Below, piece by piece: positions 15,509-23,565 of a stretch of DNA of 64,000 nucleotides (position 1 is its first letter; every line of letters starts with the position of its first letter). The stretch lies in NCBI GenBank assembly GCA_903878085.1, contig CAIRGJ010000047.1, forward strand, positions 62,001-126,000, read 5' to 3'. A program made the translations under genes and the position numbers. Below the pieces are notes generated by a model that saw only the letters and a program-made list of their open reading frames with translations, had not been told where the DNA came from and ran no database searches. The DNA comes from an uncultured Hyphomicrobiales bacterium. Lineage in GTDB: Bacteria; Pseudomonadota; Alphaproteobacteria; Rhizobiales; Xanthobacteraceae.

Positions 15509-17851
15509 ATGTCCATGAACCAGCCTTCCCGCACCGCTGACTTCTCAGCCTGGACCGGCCGCGTCGAGGACGACGCGCTGCTGCGCGGGCAGGGCCGCTA
15601 TGGCGACGACGTCAAGCCGGAGGGCGCGCTCGCCGCGCATTTCGTGCGCTCGCCGCACGCCTTCGCCAAGATCGTGCGTATTGACACCGCGGCGGCGAAG
15701 TCGGTGAAGGGCGTGATCGCGGTGCTGACCGCCGCCGATCTCGAAGCCGCGCATTACCACTCGATCTCGCATCCGCATCCGATCCCCGGCCGCGGCGGCA
15801 ACAAGCCGGCATCGCCGCATCGTCCGGCGCTGGCGGAGAACCGTGTCATGCATGTCGGCGAGCCGGTCGCGATGGTGATCGCGACCAGCGCCGCGATCGC
15901 GCAGGATGCCGCCGACGCCGTCATTGTCGACTACCAGCAGCTCGATGCCGTCACCGACGCGCGTGACGCCATCACGCCCGGCGCGCCGCAGCTGTGGCCG
16001 GACGCGCCCGGCAATGTCGGCTTCGACTGGACCGCGCCCGGCGATGCCGATGGCAAAAATCAGGCGGCGCTCGACCGCGCCTTCAAGGACGCCGCTCATG
16101 TGGTGAAGGTCGAACTGGTCAACCAGCGTCTGGTGGTCGCGGCGCTCGAACCGCGCACCGCCTCGGCGAGCTATGACGCGGCGACCGGGCAGTTCACGCT
16201 GCGTTGCGCCTCGCAAGCCGTCGCCGCGGTGCGCGCCCAGGTCGCCGGCAGCATGAACATCAAGCCGGAAGAACTGCGCGTCGTCACCGAGGATCTCGGC
16301 GGCGCCTTCGGCATGAAGGGCTGGTGCTATCCGGAATACGTCGCGATGCTGCATGCCGCGCGCGACCTCAAGCGCCCGATCCATTGGGTCTCGAGCCGCT
16401 CGGAAGCTTTCGTCACCGACAACCAGGGCCGCGACTCGTTCTGGACCGCCGAGCTGGCGCTCAACAAGCGCGGCCGTTTTCTCGGCATGCGCGTCGATTG
16501 CATCGGCAACATGGGCGCCTACTTCACCGGCGTCGCGCATTTCTGCGTGACCACGCATGTCTCCGGCTGCCTGCCGACGGTCTATGACGTGCCGGTGGCG
16601 CAGTTGAATTCGCGCTGCGTCTTCACCAACACGCTGCCGACCGGCCCCTATCGCGGCGCCGGACGTCCCGAGGCGAGCTATCTGATGGAGCGCCTGGTCG
16701 ACGCCGCGGCCGACGCCACCGGCATCGACGCCGCCGAACTGCGCCGGCGCAATCTGATTGCGCCCGATAAAATCCCTTACACCACCGCCTTCGGCAACAC
16801 ATACGACAGCGGCGATTTCCCGGCGATGTTCGAGCGGGCGCTTGAAGCGGTTGACTATGCCGGTTTTGTCGCGCGCAAGAAGGCGGCCAAGAAGCAGGGC
16901 AAACTGCGCGGCATCGGCATCGGCTGTTATCTGGAAATCGCCGGCGCTTTTCCGATGGAGGACGCGCGCATCACATTTCCCGGCAACAAAAAAATCGTCG
17001 TCAGCGTCGGCGCCGGCGGCAGCGGCCAGGGCCATCCGACCGTGTTTCCCAAAGTCGCGGCGCGCCTTCTCGGCATCGATGCCGCTTCGGTGACGCTGTC
17101 ATCGGGCGATTCGGCTCGCGACGTGCCGGGCTTCGGCGCGGTCGCCTCGCGCTCGGCGATGATGACCGGCGGCGCCATCGCGCGCTGCGCCGAGCTGGTG
17201 ATCGAGAAGGGCAAGCGCGTCGCCGCTTTGCTGCTGCAGGCGCCGGAGGCCGATGTCGGCTATCGTGACGGCAAGTTCAGCGTCAAAGGTTCGGCGCGCG
17301 AAGTGTCGCTGTTCGACGTCGCCGAACGCGCCACGGAGCTGGCGCGCACCGGCGTCATTCCGGAAAGTCTCGACACCCAGGCCGGCATCAAGGTGCCGTC
17401 GTCGTTCCCCAATGGCTGCCATATCGCTGAGGTCGAAATCGACCCCGACACCGGCGCCATCGCGATCGTGACCTATGTCGCGGTCGGCGATTCGGGAAAC
17501 CTGCTCGATGAGGTCATCGTCGAGGGCCAGGTTCATGGCGGCGTGGCGCAGGGGCTCGGCCAGGCGCTGATCGAAAACACCGTCTACGATGCCGGCGGCC
17601 AGCTCGTCTCCGGCTCGTTCATGGATTACGCCATGCCGCGTGCGCACGACATGCCGGACATGACGGTCGAACACCGCCCGGTGGCCTGCACCACCAATCC
17701 GCTCGGCGTGAAGGGCACTGGCGAGGCCGGCACCACCGCGGCGCCGCCGGCGCTGCTCAACGCCATCCTCGACGCGCTGCCAAAGGGCGCCGTGCTCGAC
17801 ATGCCGGCGACGCCGGATCGGATTTGGAAGGCGCTCAACGCGGTGAAGTAG
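15509..17851 (+). CDS. Molybdenum hydroxylase large subunit (xanthine dehydrogenase / aldehyde oxidase family)
   Basis: The 780-residue product has an N-terminal ald_Xan_dh domain (about 20-135; FSAWTGRVEDDALLRGQGRY) and a molybdopterin-cytosine-dinucleotide-binding region. The latter shows EDLGGAFGMKGW, PTGPYRGAGRPEASYLMERL and, near the C-terminus, GVKGTGEAGTT with the catalytic Glu at about residue 736. The Cox-specific Cys loop is absent, so it is not a form I CO dehydrogenase. Partner FeS (small) and FAD (medium) subunits are normally adjacent but are not visible in this window. They may be encoded elsewhere, or it may use another electron acceptor. A Bug receptor and a GlcG-like protein precede it. 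Confidence 0.9.
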   Translation: MSMNQPSRTADFSAWTGRVEDDALLRGQGRYGDDVKPEGALAAHFVRSPHAFAKIVRIDTAAAKSVKGVIAVLTAADLEAAHYHSISHPHPIPGRGGNKPASPHRPALAENRVMHVGEPVAMVIATSAAIAQDAADAVIVDYQQLDAVTDARDAITPGAPQLWPDAPGNVGFDWTAPGDADGKNQAALDRAFKDAAHVVKVELVNQRLVVAALEPRTASASYDAATGQFTLRCASQAVAAVRAQVAGSMNIKPEELRVVTEDLGGAFGMKGWCYPEYVAMLHAARDLKRPIHWVSSRSEAFVTDNQGRDSFWTAELALNKRGRFLGMRVDCIGNMGAYFTGVAHFCVTTHVSGCLPTVYDVPVAQLNSRCVFTNTLPTGPYRGAGRPEASYLMERLVDAAADATGIDAAELRRRNLIAPDKIPYTTAFGNTYDSGDFPAMFERALEAVDYAGFVARKKAAKKQGKLRGIGIGCYLEIAGAFPMEDARITFPGNKKIVVSVGAGGSGQGHPTVFPKVAARLLGIDAASVTLSSGDSARDVPGFGAVASRSAMMTGGAIARCAELVIEKGKRVAALLLQAPEADVGYRDGKFSVKGSAREVSLFDVAERATELARTGVIPESLDTQAGIKVPSSFPNGCHIAEVEIDPDTGAIAIVTYVAVGDSGNLLDEVIVEGQVHGGVAQGLGQALIENTVYDAGGQLVSGSFMDYAMPRAHDMPDMTVEHRPVACTTNPLGVKGTGEAGTTAAPPALLNAILDALPKGAVLDMPATPDRIWKALNAVK

Positions 17852-17863
17852 TGCTGCTCTTTT

Positions 17864-17987
17864 CCCCTCCCCCGCGAAGCGCGGGGAGGGGTCAGGGGTG
17901 GGGGCGCTAAGCGCGCCAAAGATTTCCCCCACCCCGGCGCTGACGCGCCGACCCTCCCCACCCTCGCTTCGCTCGCGGGGGAGGGTG
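17864..17987. repeat. Long imperfect palindrome between convergent genes, family B copy 2
   Basis: The left arm CCCCTCCCCCGCGAAGCG and the right arm GCTTCGCTCGCGGGGGAGG match those of the copy at 4812-4957, as does the inner GGGTGGGGG / CCCCCACCCC pair. It fills the gap between the molybdenum hydroxylase stop and the stop of the convergent Bug receptor. Confidence 0.8.
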
Positions 17988-17993
17988 AGAAAC

Positions 17994-18996
17994 CTACTGC
18001 GGCACTTCGATCTTCACCTGGCTGGTGATGGTTTCCCAGTGCTTCATCTCGCCGCCGAGCCAGGTCTGGGCTTCGGCCAGCGATTTGCTCGGTACGATGT
18101 TGAAGTTCTGCTTGTTGAGCTTCTCGACCGTCTGCGGATCTTTCAGCGTCTTGTTGATGGCGTCGAACAGCGCCTGCAGCACCGGTTTCGGCGTATCCGC
18201 CGAGGCGAACAACCCGTTCCAGGCGATGGTGCCGACGTCGGGGAAGCCTGCTTCTTTCATGGTCGGCACGTTGGGGTAGTCCGGCAACCGCTCGCGGGCG
18301 ACGATCGTCAGCGCACGGATTTTCCCCGCTTGCACCTGGCCGGCGGCGCTGGCGACGTTCATGAACGCGGTTTGGATGTCGCCGCGCAGCAGGTCCTGCA
18401 CCATGCCTGAGGCGCCGTTCTTGTTCGGCAGGTGGACCATGTCGAGGTCGCCCGCCTTTTTGGCGAAATAGGCCACGTCGTAATGCGGATAGGAGCCGAC
18501 GCCGACGCTGCCGTAGTGAATCTTGCCGGGATTTTTCTTGGCGTAGTCGATCAACTCGGGAAGGGGTCTTGATCGGGAAATCATTGGCCGTCGTCACCAC
18601 CAGGAATTCCGGCACGTCGATCAGATTGGTCACCGCGACCACGCTCTTGAGATAATCGGCCGACAACTTCTTGGGATACAGCACCGGCGTGATGGCATTG
18701 GTCGAGACGTTGCCGACCATCACAGTGTAGCCGTCGGGCGCGCCGTGGAGCAGTTCCTCGATCGCCAGCAAGCCGTAAGCGCCCGGCTTGTTGATCACCA
18801 GCATCGGCTGGCCGGTGATGCGCTGGAAGCCGTCGGAGATGATGCGCGCGGTAATGTCGGTGGCGCCGCCCGGCGCATAAGGCACCATGACCCGGACCGG
18901 CCGGTTCGGATATTTCTCCTGCGCCGATGCCGTCGCGATGGCGAACGACGCGGCAAAGCAGGCGGCGGACAGCAAGATATGGCCTAGACGCTTCAT
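17994..18996 (-). pseudogene. Bug-family (TctC-type) receptor interrupted by a +1 frameshift
   Basis: The N-terminal part, from an ATG at 18996 with an AGGAGGAT-type ribosome site, encodes a signal peptide and the Bug opening YPNRPVRVMVPYAPGGATDI. It continues through VVTTANDFPIKT. From about 18570 the reading continues in another frame (LPELIDYAKKNPGKIHYGSVG) and ends ...EVPQ at 17994. Removing one base from the four-C run (GGGG at 18563-18566 on the plus strand) restores one continuous receptor of about 333 residues. The unshifted frame would run on into the family B repeat and beyond. This is either a recent inactivating mutation or a sequencing error; the rest of the gene is intact. Confidence 0.85.
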
Positions 18997-19055
18997 CGGG
19001 ATCCTCCTTGGATTTGATTGTAACGCCGGTGCTCTTTTGGCCCGTGCGTCGTATG

Positions 19056-19469
19056 TCAGGTCGCTTTGATGCCGTGCAGGCTGTGCGAGGTGTCCTTGCA
19101 GGTAAAGAACACGACGTCGCCGTCCGCGGTCGCCTTGCCGTTATGCAGCGTGTTGGCCGGAACGTAGATCACCGAGCCCGGCTTGGCCTCGATCGGCTTG
19201 CCGCCGATGGTGGCCTGGAACGTGCCCTCCATGATGTAGATCCATTGCTCGTTGGGGTGCGAATGTGGCTCGGCGCCGGTGCCGGCCTTCATGCGCATCA
19301 GCGCGACCATCATGCGGTCGCCCTCGACGCAGGGACCATGCGCGGTCGAATAGGCCGGGCCGCCCATGATCTTGGCGACGGTGCCGAGATCGAACACATA
19401 TTCGCCCGCCCCGGCGCGCTTGGCGCCTTCGGTGCGAGCTTGAGTTTGGGCGGCGGCTTGTTCGGACAT
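19056..19469 (-). CDS. Small cupin-domain protein
   Basis: This 137-residue single-domain cupin has motif 1 PHSHPNEQWIYIMEG (two His, one Glu) and motif 2 PGSVIYVPANTLHNGKA (third His). These residues usually bind Fe, Mn or Zn. Such small cupins act as dioxygenases, isomerases or metabolite sensors in catabolic clusters. It lies upstream of the frameshifted Bug receptor on the same strand, about 60 nt away, with a good ribosome site (AGGAGGAT), so they may share a transcript. No specific reaction can be assigned. Confidence 0.85.
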   Translation of the reverse strand: MSEQAAAQTQARTEGAKRAGAGEYVFDLGTVAKIMGGPAYSTAHGPCVEGDRMMVALMRMKAGTGAEPHSHPNEQWIYIMEGTFQATIGGKPIEAKPGSVIYVPANTLHNGKATADGDVVFFTCKDTSHSLHGIKAT

Positions 19470-19625
19470 TCGGTATCCTCCTGACGATTAACGGCTTGTT
19501 GTTGGCCGAATGTTAGTGGAGCGGCGCGGGCCGCGCTAGTGCGGCGGCTGCGTGTTTTATCATCGTTCGGCCACGGTCTGCGGCCAAGGTCCGGCGCAAG
19601 TTTCCCCGATTCGGAGATCGACCTC

Positions 19626-20150
19626 ATGACGTCAGCCCGCGCCTCCGCCATCGGGCTGCTCGCCGCGTTGCTGGCGCTGGCCGGCTGTGCCGGTACCGAA
19701 CCTTATGCGCCGAAGGCCGAGCCTAGTTTCTATCGCAGCCTGGCGCAGCCCGGCGCGCAGCTCGACGAAGCCGCCGCCGCTTCGATGATCTCCGGCTACC
19801 GGGCCAACAATGGCCTGCCGGCGGTGACCAACGATCCTGCGCTGACGCGGCTCGCCGCGCAGCAGGCCGACATCATGGCCAAGCGCGACAAGCTCGACCA
19901 CAGCGCCGGCAAGCCTTTCGTCGCGCGGCTCAAGGCGTCCGGTTACGACGCCAAGGGCGCGGCGGAAAACATCAGCGCCGGCTATCACACCTTGGCCGAG
20001 GCGTTTTCCGGCTGGCGCGATTCAGCCCCGCACCGCGCCAACATGCTGCTCAAGGGCGCGACCCGCATGGGCATCGCCGCGGTCTATACGCCGGCGTCCA
20101 AATACAAAGTGTACTGGGCGCTGATCCTGGCCGAGCCGGACGTGAAGTAG
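19626..20150 (+). CDS. CAP-domain (SCP/PR-1-like) lipoprotein
   Basis: The start chosen (ATG 19626) gives 174 residues beginning with a lipoprotein signal whose lipobox is L-A-G-C21, so the mature protein is acylated and envelope-bound. The CAP domain (about 50-170) shows LTRLAAQQADIMAKRDKLDHS, AENISAGY, and W-R-D-S-A-P-H-R-A-N-M-L. The conserved His and Glu residues of the family are retained. Bacterial CAP proteins are extracytoplasmic and may bind lipids or peptidoglycan; their biochemical role is mostly unproven. The longer open frame from 19539 would bury the signal and is rejected. Confidence 0.88.
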   Translation: MTSARASAIGLLAALLALAGCAGTEPYAPKAEPSFYRSLAQPGAQLDEAAAASMISGYRANNGLPAVTNDPALTRLAAQQADIMAKRDKLDHSAGKPFVARLKASGYDAKGAAENISAGYHTLAEAFSGWRDSAPHRANMLLKGATRMGIAAVYTPASKYKVYWALILAEPDVK

Positions 20151-20181
20151 TTCTCCGCTCATGCCCGCGAGTCCTCTTACT

Positions 20182-20297
20182 GTCATGCCCGGGCTTGACC
20201 CGGGCATCCATGACTTAGTTACGGCATCGAAGGTCATACGTAAGATTACCGACGGCGCGCCTGCTCATGGATTGCCGGGTCAAGCCCGGCAATGACA
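20182..20297. repeat. Pair of hairpins forming a larger inverted repeat (family D)
   Basis: A 9-bp stem ATGCCCGGG-CTTGA-CCCGGGCAT (20185-20207) is followed by a second 9-bp stem ATTGCCGGG-TCAAG-CCCGGCAAT (20271-20293). The loops are complementary (CTTGA / TCAAG), and flanking GTCATG / CAATGAC motifs frame the pair. A fragment of the same repeat (GTCATGCCCGGCAATGAC) recurs at 20810-20827, beyond the proposed RNA gene. It may end transcription of the CAP lipoprotein gene. Confidence 0.7.
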
Positions 20298-20340
20298 GCG
20301 GGGAGACTCGGCTCCTCAGGATGAGGCGGGTTAAAGGCTC

Positions 20341-20370
20341 TTGACAATAATCCACAACTAGGACTATATA
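20341..20370 (+). promoter_or_regulatory. Consensus-type housekeeping promoter
   Basis: A perfect -35 TTGACA (20341-20346) is separated by 18 nt from TATATA (20365-20370). The surroundings are unusually A/T-rich for this genome. The -10 region overlaps an inverted repeat ACTAG-N9-CTAGT (20357-20375), which could be an operator. No convincing protein frame follows; a strongly hairpin-rich GC stretch does. Confidence 0.65.
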
Positions 20371-20376
20371 CTAGTC

Positions 20377-20720
20377 GTCCTGCTCATCGAGGGCGCTCTC
20401 ATGAGGCGTCGTGATGGTGGAGCAGGGCGCGGCGCTCGCGGGCTTGGGGGTACGCACCCCGGGCTCCCGAGCGGGGCCGAAACCGCCCGGGTACACAAGG
20501 GTACCCTGCGAGGAGCTCGCTGACGGGATGTGGCCGGTGGCCTGCCCGAAAGCGCGGACCGGACCCTGGACAACGCCGCGATGGAGCGCCGAGAGGCGCC
20601 GCACACCCGGTCGGTGTGCGCACATAAGAAATGGATGCGCCGCTCGGTGCTCCATCCCCTCGGCTTTCGAGGGAAAAAACGAAGTCCGCCTACCCGGGGC
20701 GATAAAGAATGCGGGCGATG
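20377..20720 (+). ncRNA. Candidate structured non-coding RNA (about 340 nt)
   Basis: Downstream of the consensus promoter lies a stretch with closely spaced hairpins, five of them unbroken. The stems are GGGGT/ACCCC (20447-20460); GGGTAC/GTACCC with a 6-nt loop (20489-20506); GCGCC-GAGA-GGCGC with a GNRA tetraloop (20586-20599); an 8-bp stem CGCACACC/GGTGTGCG (20600-20620); a 10-bp stem ATGGA(T)GCGCC/GGTGCTCCAT with one bulge (20631-20655); and CCCTCG-GCTTT-CGAGGG (20657-20673). A Shine-Dalgarno-led protein frame is absent; the open frames here are Pro/Arg/Ser-rich shadows on both strands. It lacks the RNase P, tmRNA and 6S hallmarks I know. The 3' end is uncertain; the gap to 20834 continues without a gene. 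The identity is unknown. Confidence 0.5.
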
Positions 20721-20834
20721 ACGCTTGCCTACTCAAGTCTTGCCCACTCAAAGTCTTGGCTGTTTGAAAACTGAATCTGTGGCGGGAGCGCGCGCAACAA
20801 ACGCGGTGTCATGCCCGGCAATGACGGCAAGTTT

Positions 20835-21818
20835 CTAATTCGCCTTCGCGCCCGAGCTTTGGATCACCTCGGTCCACTTCTTGGTTTCGATCTTGAGCAT
20901 GACGCCGAATTTTGCACCGGACAAAGCGCCCGGCTCGGCGCCGAGTTCGCGATAGTGGGCAACGAGCGCCGGATTCTTCAGCGCCTTCTCGACCGCGGCG
21001 GTCAGCCGCGTCAGCACCGGCGCTGGCGTCTGCGAAGGTGCCACCAGGCCGAACCAGGCCTCGGCGTCGAAACCGGGCAATCCCGATTCCGCGACCGTCG
21101 GCACGTCGGGCAGCGACGCCGCGCGCTTGGCGCCGGCGACCGCGAGCGCTCGCACCGTGCCGGCTTTGACCTGCGGCAGCGCCGCCGGCATGTTGTCGAA
21201 CATCATCGGCACGTGGCCGCCGAGCAGATCGTTCATCGCCGGCGCAGCTCCTCGATAGGGCACGTGCACGATGTCGATATGCGCCATGCTCTTGAGCAAT
21301 TCGCCGGCCAGATGATTGGTCGAGCCGACGCCCGACGAGGCGTAGTTGATCTTGCCCGGCTCCTTCTTGGCCAGTGCGATCAGCTCCTTGACGTTGTTGG
21401 CGGCGACGCCCGGATGCACCATCAGCACGATCGGCACCGAGGCGACCAGCGCGATCGGCGCGAAATCCTTTTCCGGATCGAACGGCAGCTTGCCGTACAG
21501 CGCCGGGTTGATCGCCAGCGGGCCCGGCGCGGTCAGCAGCAGCGTGTAGCCATCGGCGGACGCGCGGGCGACCGACTCGGCGCCGGTATTGCCGCCGGCG
21601 CCGGCACGGTTCTCGACGATGAATTGCTGGCCGAGATCCTCCGACAGGCTCTGCGCCAGAATGCGCGCCAGCACGTCGTTCGAGCCGCCGGCCGGAAACG
21701 GCACAACGATGCGGACGGGGCGGTCGGGATATGTCTGCGCAGTGGATGGCTGCACGAATGCGGCGACAGCGAGCGCGGCCATGCCAAGCATCAATACAGC
21801 GCGTTTGGAAACAGCCAT
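20835..21818 (-). CDS. Bug-family (TctC-type) periplasmic solute receptor
   Basis: From an ATG at 21818 (GGGGGA site just upstream) the product is 327 residues, with a signal peptide ending ...PSTAQ at about 27. The Bug opening YPDRPVRIVVPFPAGGSNDV follows. Later blocks include GGNTGAESVARASADGYTLL and INYASSGVGSTNHLAGELL. It is the third Bug receptor in 8 kb and, like the others, has no tctA/tctB partner nearby. It is divergent from an acyl-CoA synthetase gene about 110 nt away, so it may import a carboxylate that the synthetase activates (inference). The 23 residues upstream of the chosen start are Arg-rich and unlike a signal. Confidence 0.92.
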   Translation of the reverse strand: MAVSKRAVLMLGMAALAVAAFVQPSTAQTYPDRPVRIVVPFPAGGSNDVLARILAQSLSEDLGQQFIVENRAGAGGNTGAESVARASADGYTLLLTAPGPLAINPALYGKLPFDPEKDFAPIALVASVPIVLMVHPGVAANNVKELIALAKKEPGKINYASSGVGSTNHLAGELLKSMAHIDIVHVPYRGAAPAMNDLLGGHVPMMFDNMPAALPQVKAGTVRALAVAGAKRAASLPDVPTVAESGLPGFDAEAWFGLVAPSQTPAPVLTRLTAAVEKALKNPALVAHYRELGAEPGALSGAKFGVMLKIETKKWTEVIQSSGAKAN

Positions 21819-21930
21819 CGATCCCCCCGTGCGCGGCTCTATCGGCCGCCTTCGTTGTATCCTGCCTTCGTCGCGCCGCCGCCACAAGCGGCTGGACCTC
21901 GCGCCCGCGACTGACTAGCCTCGCCGTCCC

Positions 21931-23565
21931 ATGCCGGGACCGACTGCTATTCGCGACTACGATCAGCTCTATCGCCAATTTCGCTGGGACATCCCGGCGC
22001 GATACAATATCGGCGTGGACTGCTGCGACAAATGGGCGGCGCAAGACGCGAACCGCCTCGCCATTCTCCACGTTCATCCCGACGGGCGCGAAGACAAGAT
22101 CACCTTCGGCTGGCTGCGCGACACCTCCAACCGGCTCGCCAATGCGCTGCGCGCGCAGGGCGTCGGCCGCGGCGACCGCGTCGCGATTTTTCTGCCGCAG
22201 GCGCCGGAAGTCGCGGCCGCGCATGTCGCCATCTACAAGCTCGGCGCGGTGGCGTTGCCGATTGCGATTTTGTTCGGGCCCGACGCGCTGTGCTACCGGC
22301 TGCAGAATTCCGGCGCCAAGGCGCTGCTGACCAACGCGCAGGGTCTCGGCAAGCTGGCGCAAGTGCGCGACCAGACGCCGGACCTGACCTGCGTGCTGTC
22401 GATCGACGGCAAGTCCAAAGATTTGGCGGACGGCGCCGAAGGCTTCCACGATCTGCTGCAGCGCGCCTCGTCGGATTTCGTAGCCATCGACACCGGCGCC
22501 GACGATCCGGCGATGATGATCTATACTTCGGGCACCACCGGCCAACCGAAAGGCGCGCTGCATGGTCATCGTGTGCTGCTCGGCCATCTGCCCGGCGCCG
22601 AGCTGCCGCATTATCCGTTTCCGCAAGACGGCGACCGCTTCTGGACACCGGCCGACTGGGCCTGGGCCGGCGGCCTGCTCGACGCGCTGCTGCCTAGCCT
22701 GCATCACGGCGTTCCTGTCGTCGCGCGCAGATTCGAAAAATTCGATCCGGACGAGGCTTTCGCGTTGATGGCGCAGGCGGAAGTCCGCAACGCCTTCATT
22801 CCGCCGACCGCGTTGCGCATGATGCGCGCGGCGCAAAATCCGCGCGGCCGCTACGATTTCAAATTGCGCAGCATTGGGTCGGGCGGCGAGCAGCTTGGGC
22901 AAGAAGCGCTGGAATGGGGCCAGTCCGCCTTCGGCATAACCATCAACGAGTTCTACGGCCAGACCGAATGCAATCTGGTCATCGGGTCTTGCGCGGAACT
23001 CGGGCTGTTGAAGGTCGGCTCGATGGGCAAGCCGGTGCCGGGCCACGTCGTCGCGGTGATCGGCCCCGACGGCGAACCGCTGAAAGCCGGCGAGGTCGGA
23101 CAAATTGCTGTGCAGCGTCCCGACCCGGTGATGTTCCTGCAATATTGGGGCAAGCCGGAAGCGACGCGCGACAAGTTCATCGGCGACTGGATGACGACCG
23201 GCGATCAGGGCGTGATGGACGAGGACGGCTATTTCACCTTTGTCGGTCGCGACGACGACGTCATCACGTCATCGGGTTTCCGCATCGGTCCCGGCGAGAT
23301 CGAGGATTGTCTGATCCGCCACCCGGCGGTGGCGCTGGCCGCGGCGGTCGGCAAACCCGATCCGCTACGCACCGAAATCGTCAAAGCCTTCATCGTGCTG
23401 AAGAAGGATTATGCGCCGTCCGAGGAACTCGCCGCCGAGATCCAGGGCTTCGTCAAGACGCGGCTGTCGGGCCACGAATATCCGCGCGAGGTGGCGTTCA
23501 TCGACGACATGCCGATGACGACGACCGGCAAGGTGATCAGGCGACTGCTGCGTGAGAAAGCTTAG
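21931..23565 (+). CDS. AMP-forming acyl-CoA synthetase (acetyl/medium-chain type)
   Basis: The 544-residue ANL-superfamily enzyme has the P-loop-like motif MIYTSGTTGQPKGALHGHR (about 194-212), the adenylate motif NEFYGQTECN, the hinge GYFTFVGRDDDVITSSGFRI and the C-terminal lysine motif MTTTGKVIRRLL. The fold and the aromatic/Gly-rich WTPADWAWAGGL segment resemble medium-chain or acetyl-type acyl-CoA ligases rather than FadD. It activates a carboxylate to its CoA ester via an acyl-AMP in the cytoplasm. It is divergent from a Bug receptor. Its stop overlaps by 4 nt that of the convergent flippase gene. Confidence 0.9.
   Translation: MPGPTAIRDYDQLYRQFRWDIPARYNIGVDCCDKWAAQDANRLAILHVHPDGREDKITFGWLRDTSNRLANALRAQGVGRGDRVAIFLPQAPEVAAAHVAIYKLGAVALPIAILFGPDALCYRLQNSGAKALLTNAQGLGKLAQVRDQTPDLTCVLSIDGKSKDLADGAEGFHDLLQRASSDFVAIDTGADDPAMMIYTSGTTGQPKGALHGHRVLLGHLPGAELPHYPFPQDGDRFWTPADWAWAGGLLDALLPSLHHGVPVVARRFEKFDPDEAFALMAQAEVRNAFIPPTALRMMRAAQNPRGRYDFKLRSIGSGGEQLGQEALEWGQSAFGITINEFYGQTECNLVIGSCAELGLLKVGSMGKPVPGHVVAVIGPDGEPLKAGEVGQIAVQRPDPVMFLQYWGKPEATRDKFIGDWMTTGDQGVMDEDGYFTFVGRDDDVITSSGFRIGPGEIEDCLIRHPAVALAAAVGKPDPLRTEIVKAFIVLKKDYAPSEELAAEIQGFVKTRLSGHEYPREVAFIDDMPMTTTGKVIRRLLREKA

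Noticed and set aside
17626-18560. C-terminal 300 residues of the unshifted frame of the interrupted Bug receptor
   Set aside because: After the frameshift the reading is Arg/Pro-rich and runs through the family B repeat; the true continuation is the frame ending at 17994.
20364-20751. Overlapping open frames on both strands within the proposed RNA gene
   Set aside because: They are rich in Arg, Pro and Ser, lack ribosome sites and family motifs, and overlap stable hairpins.
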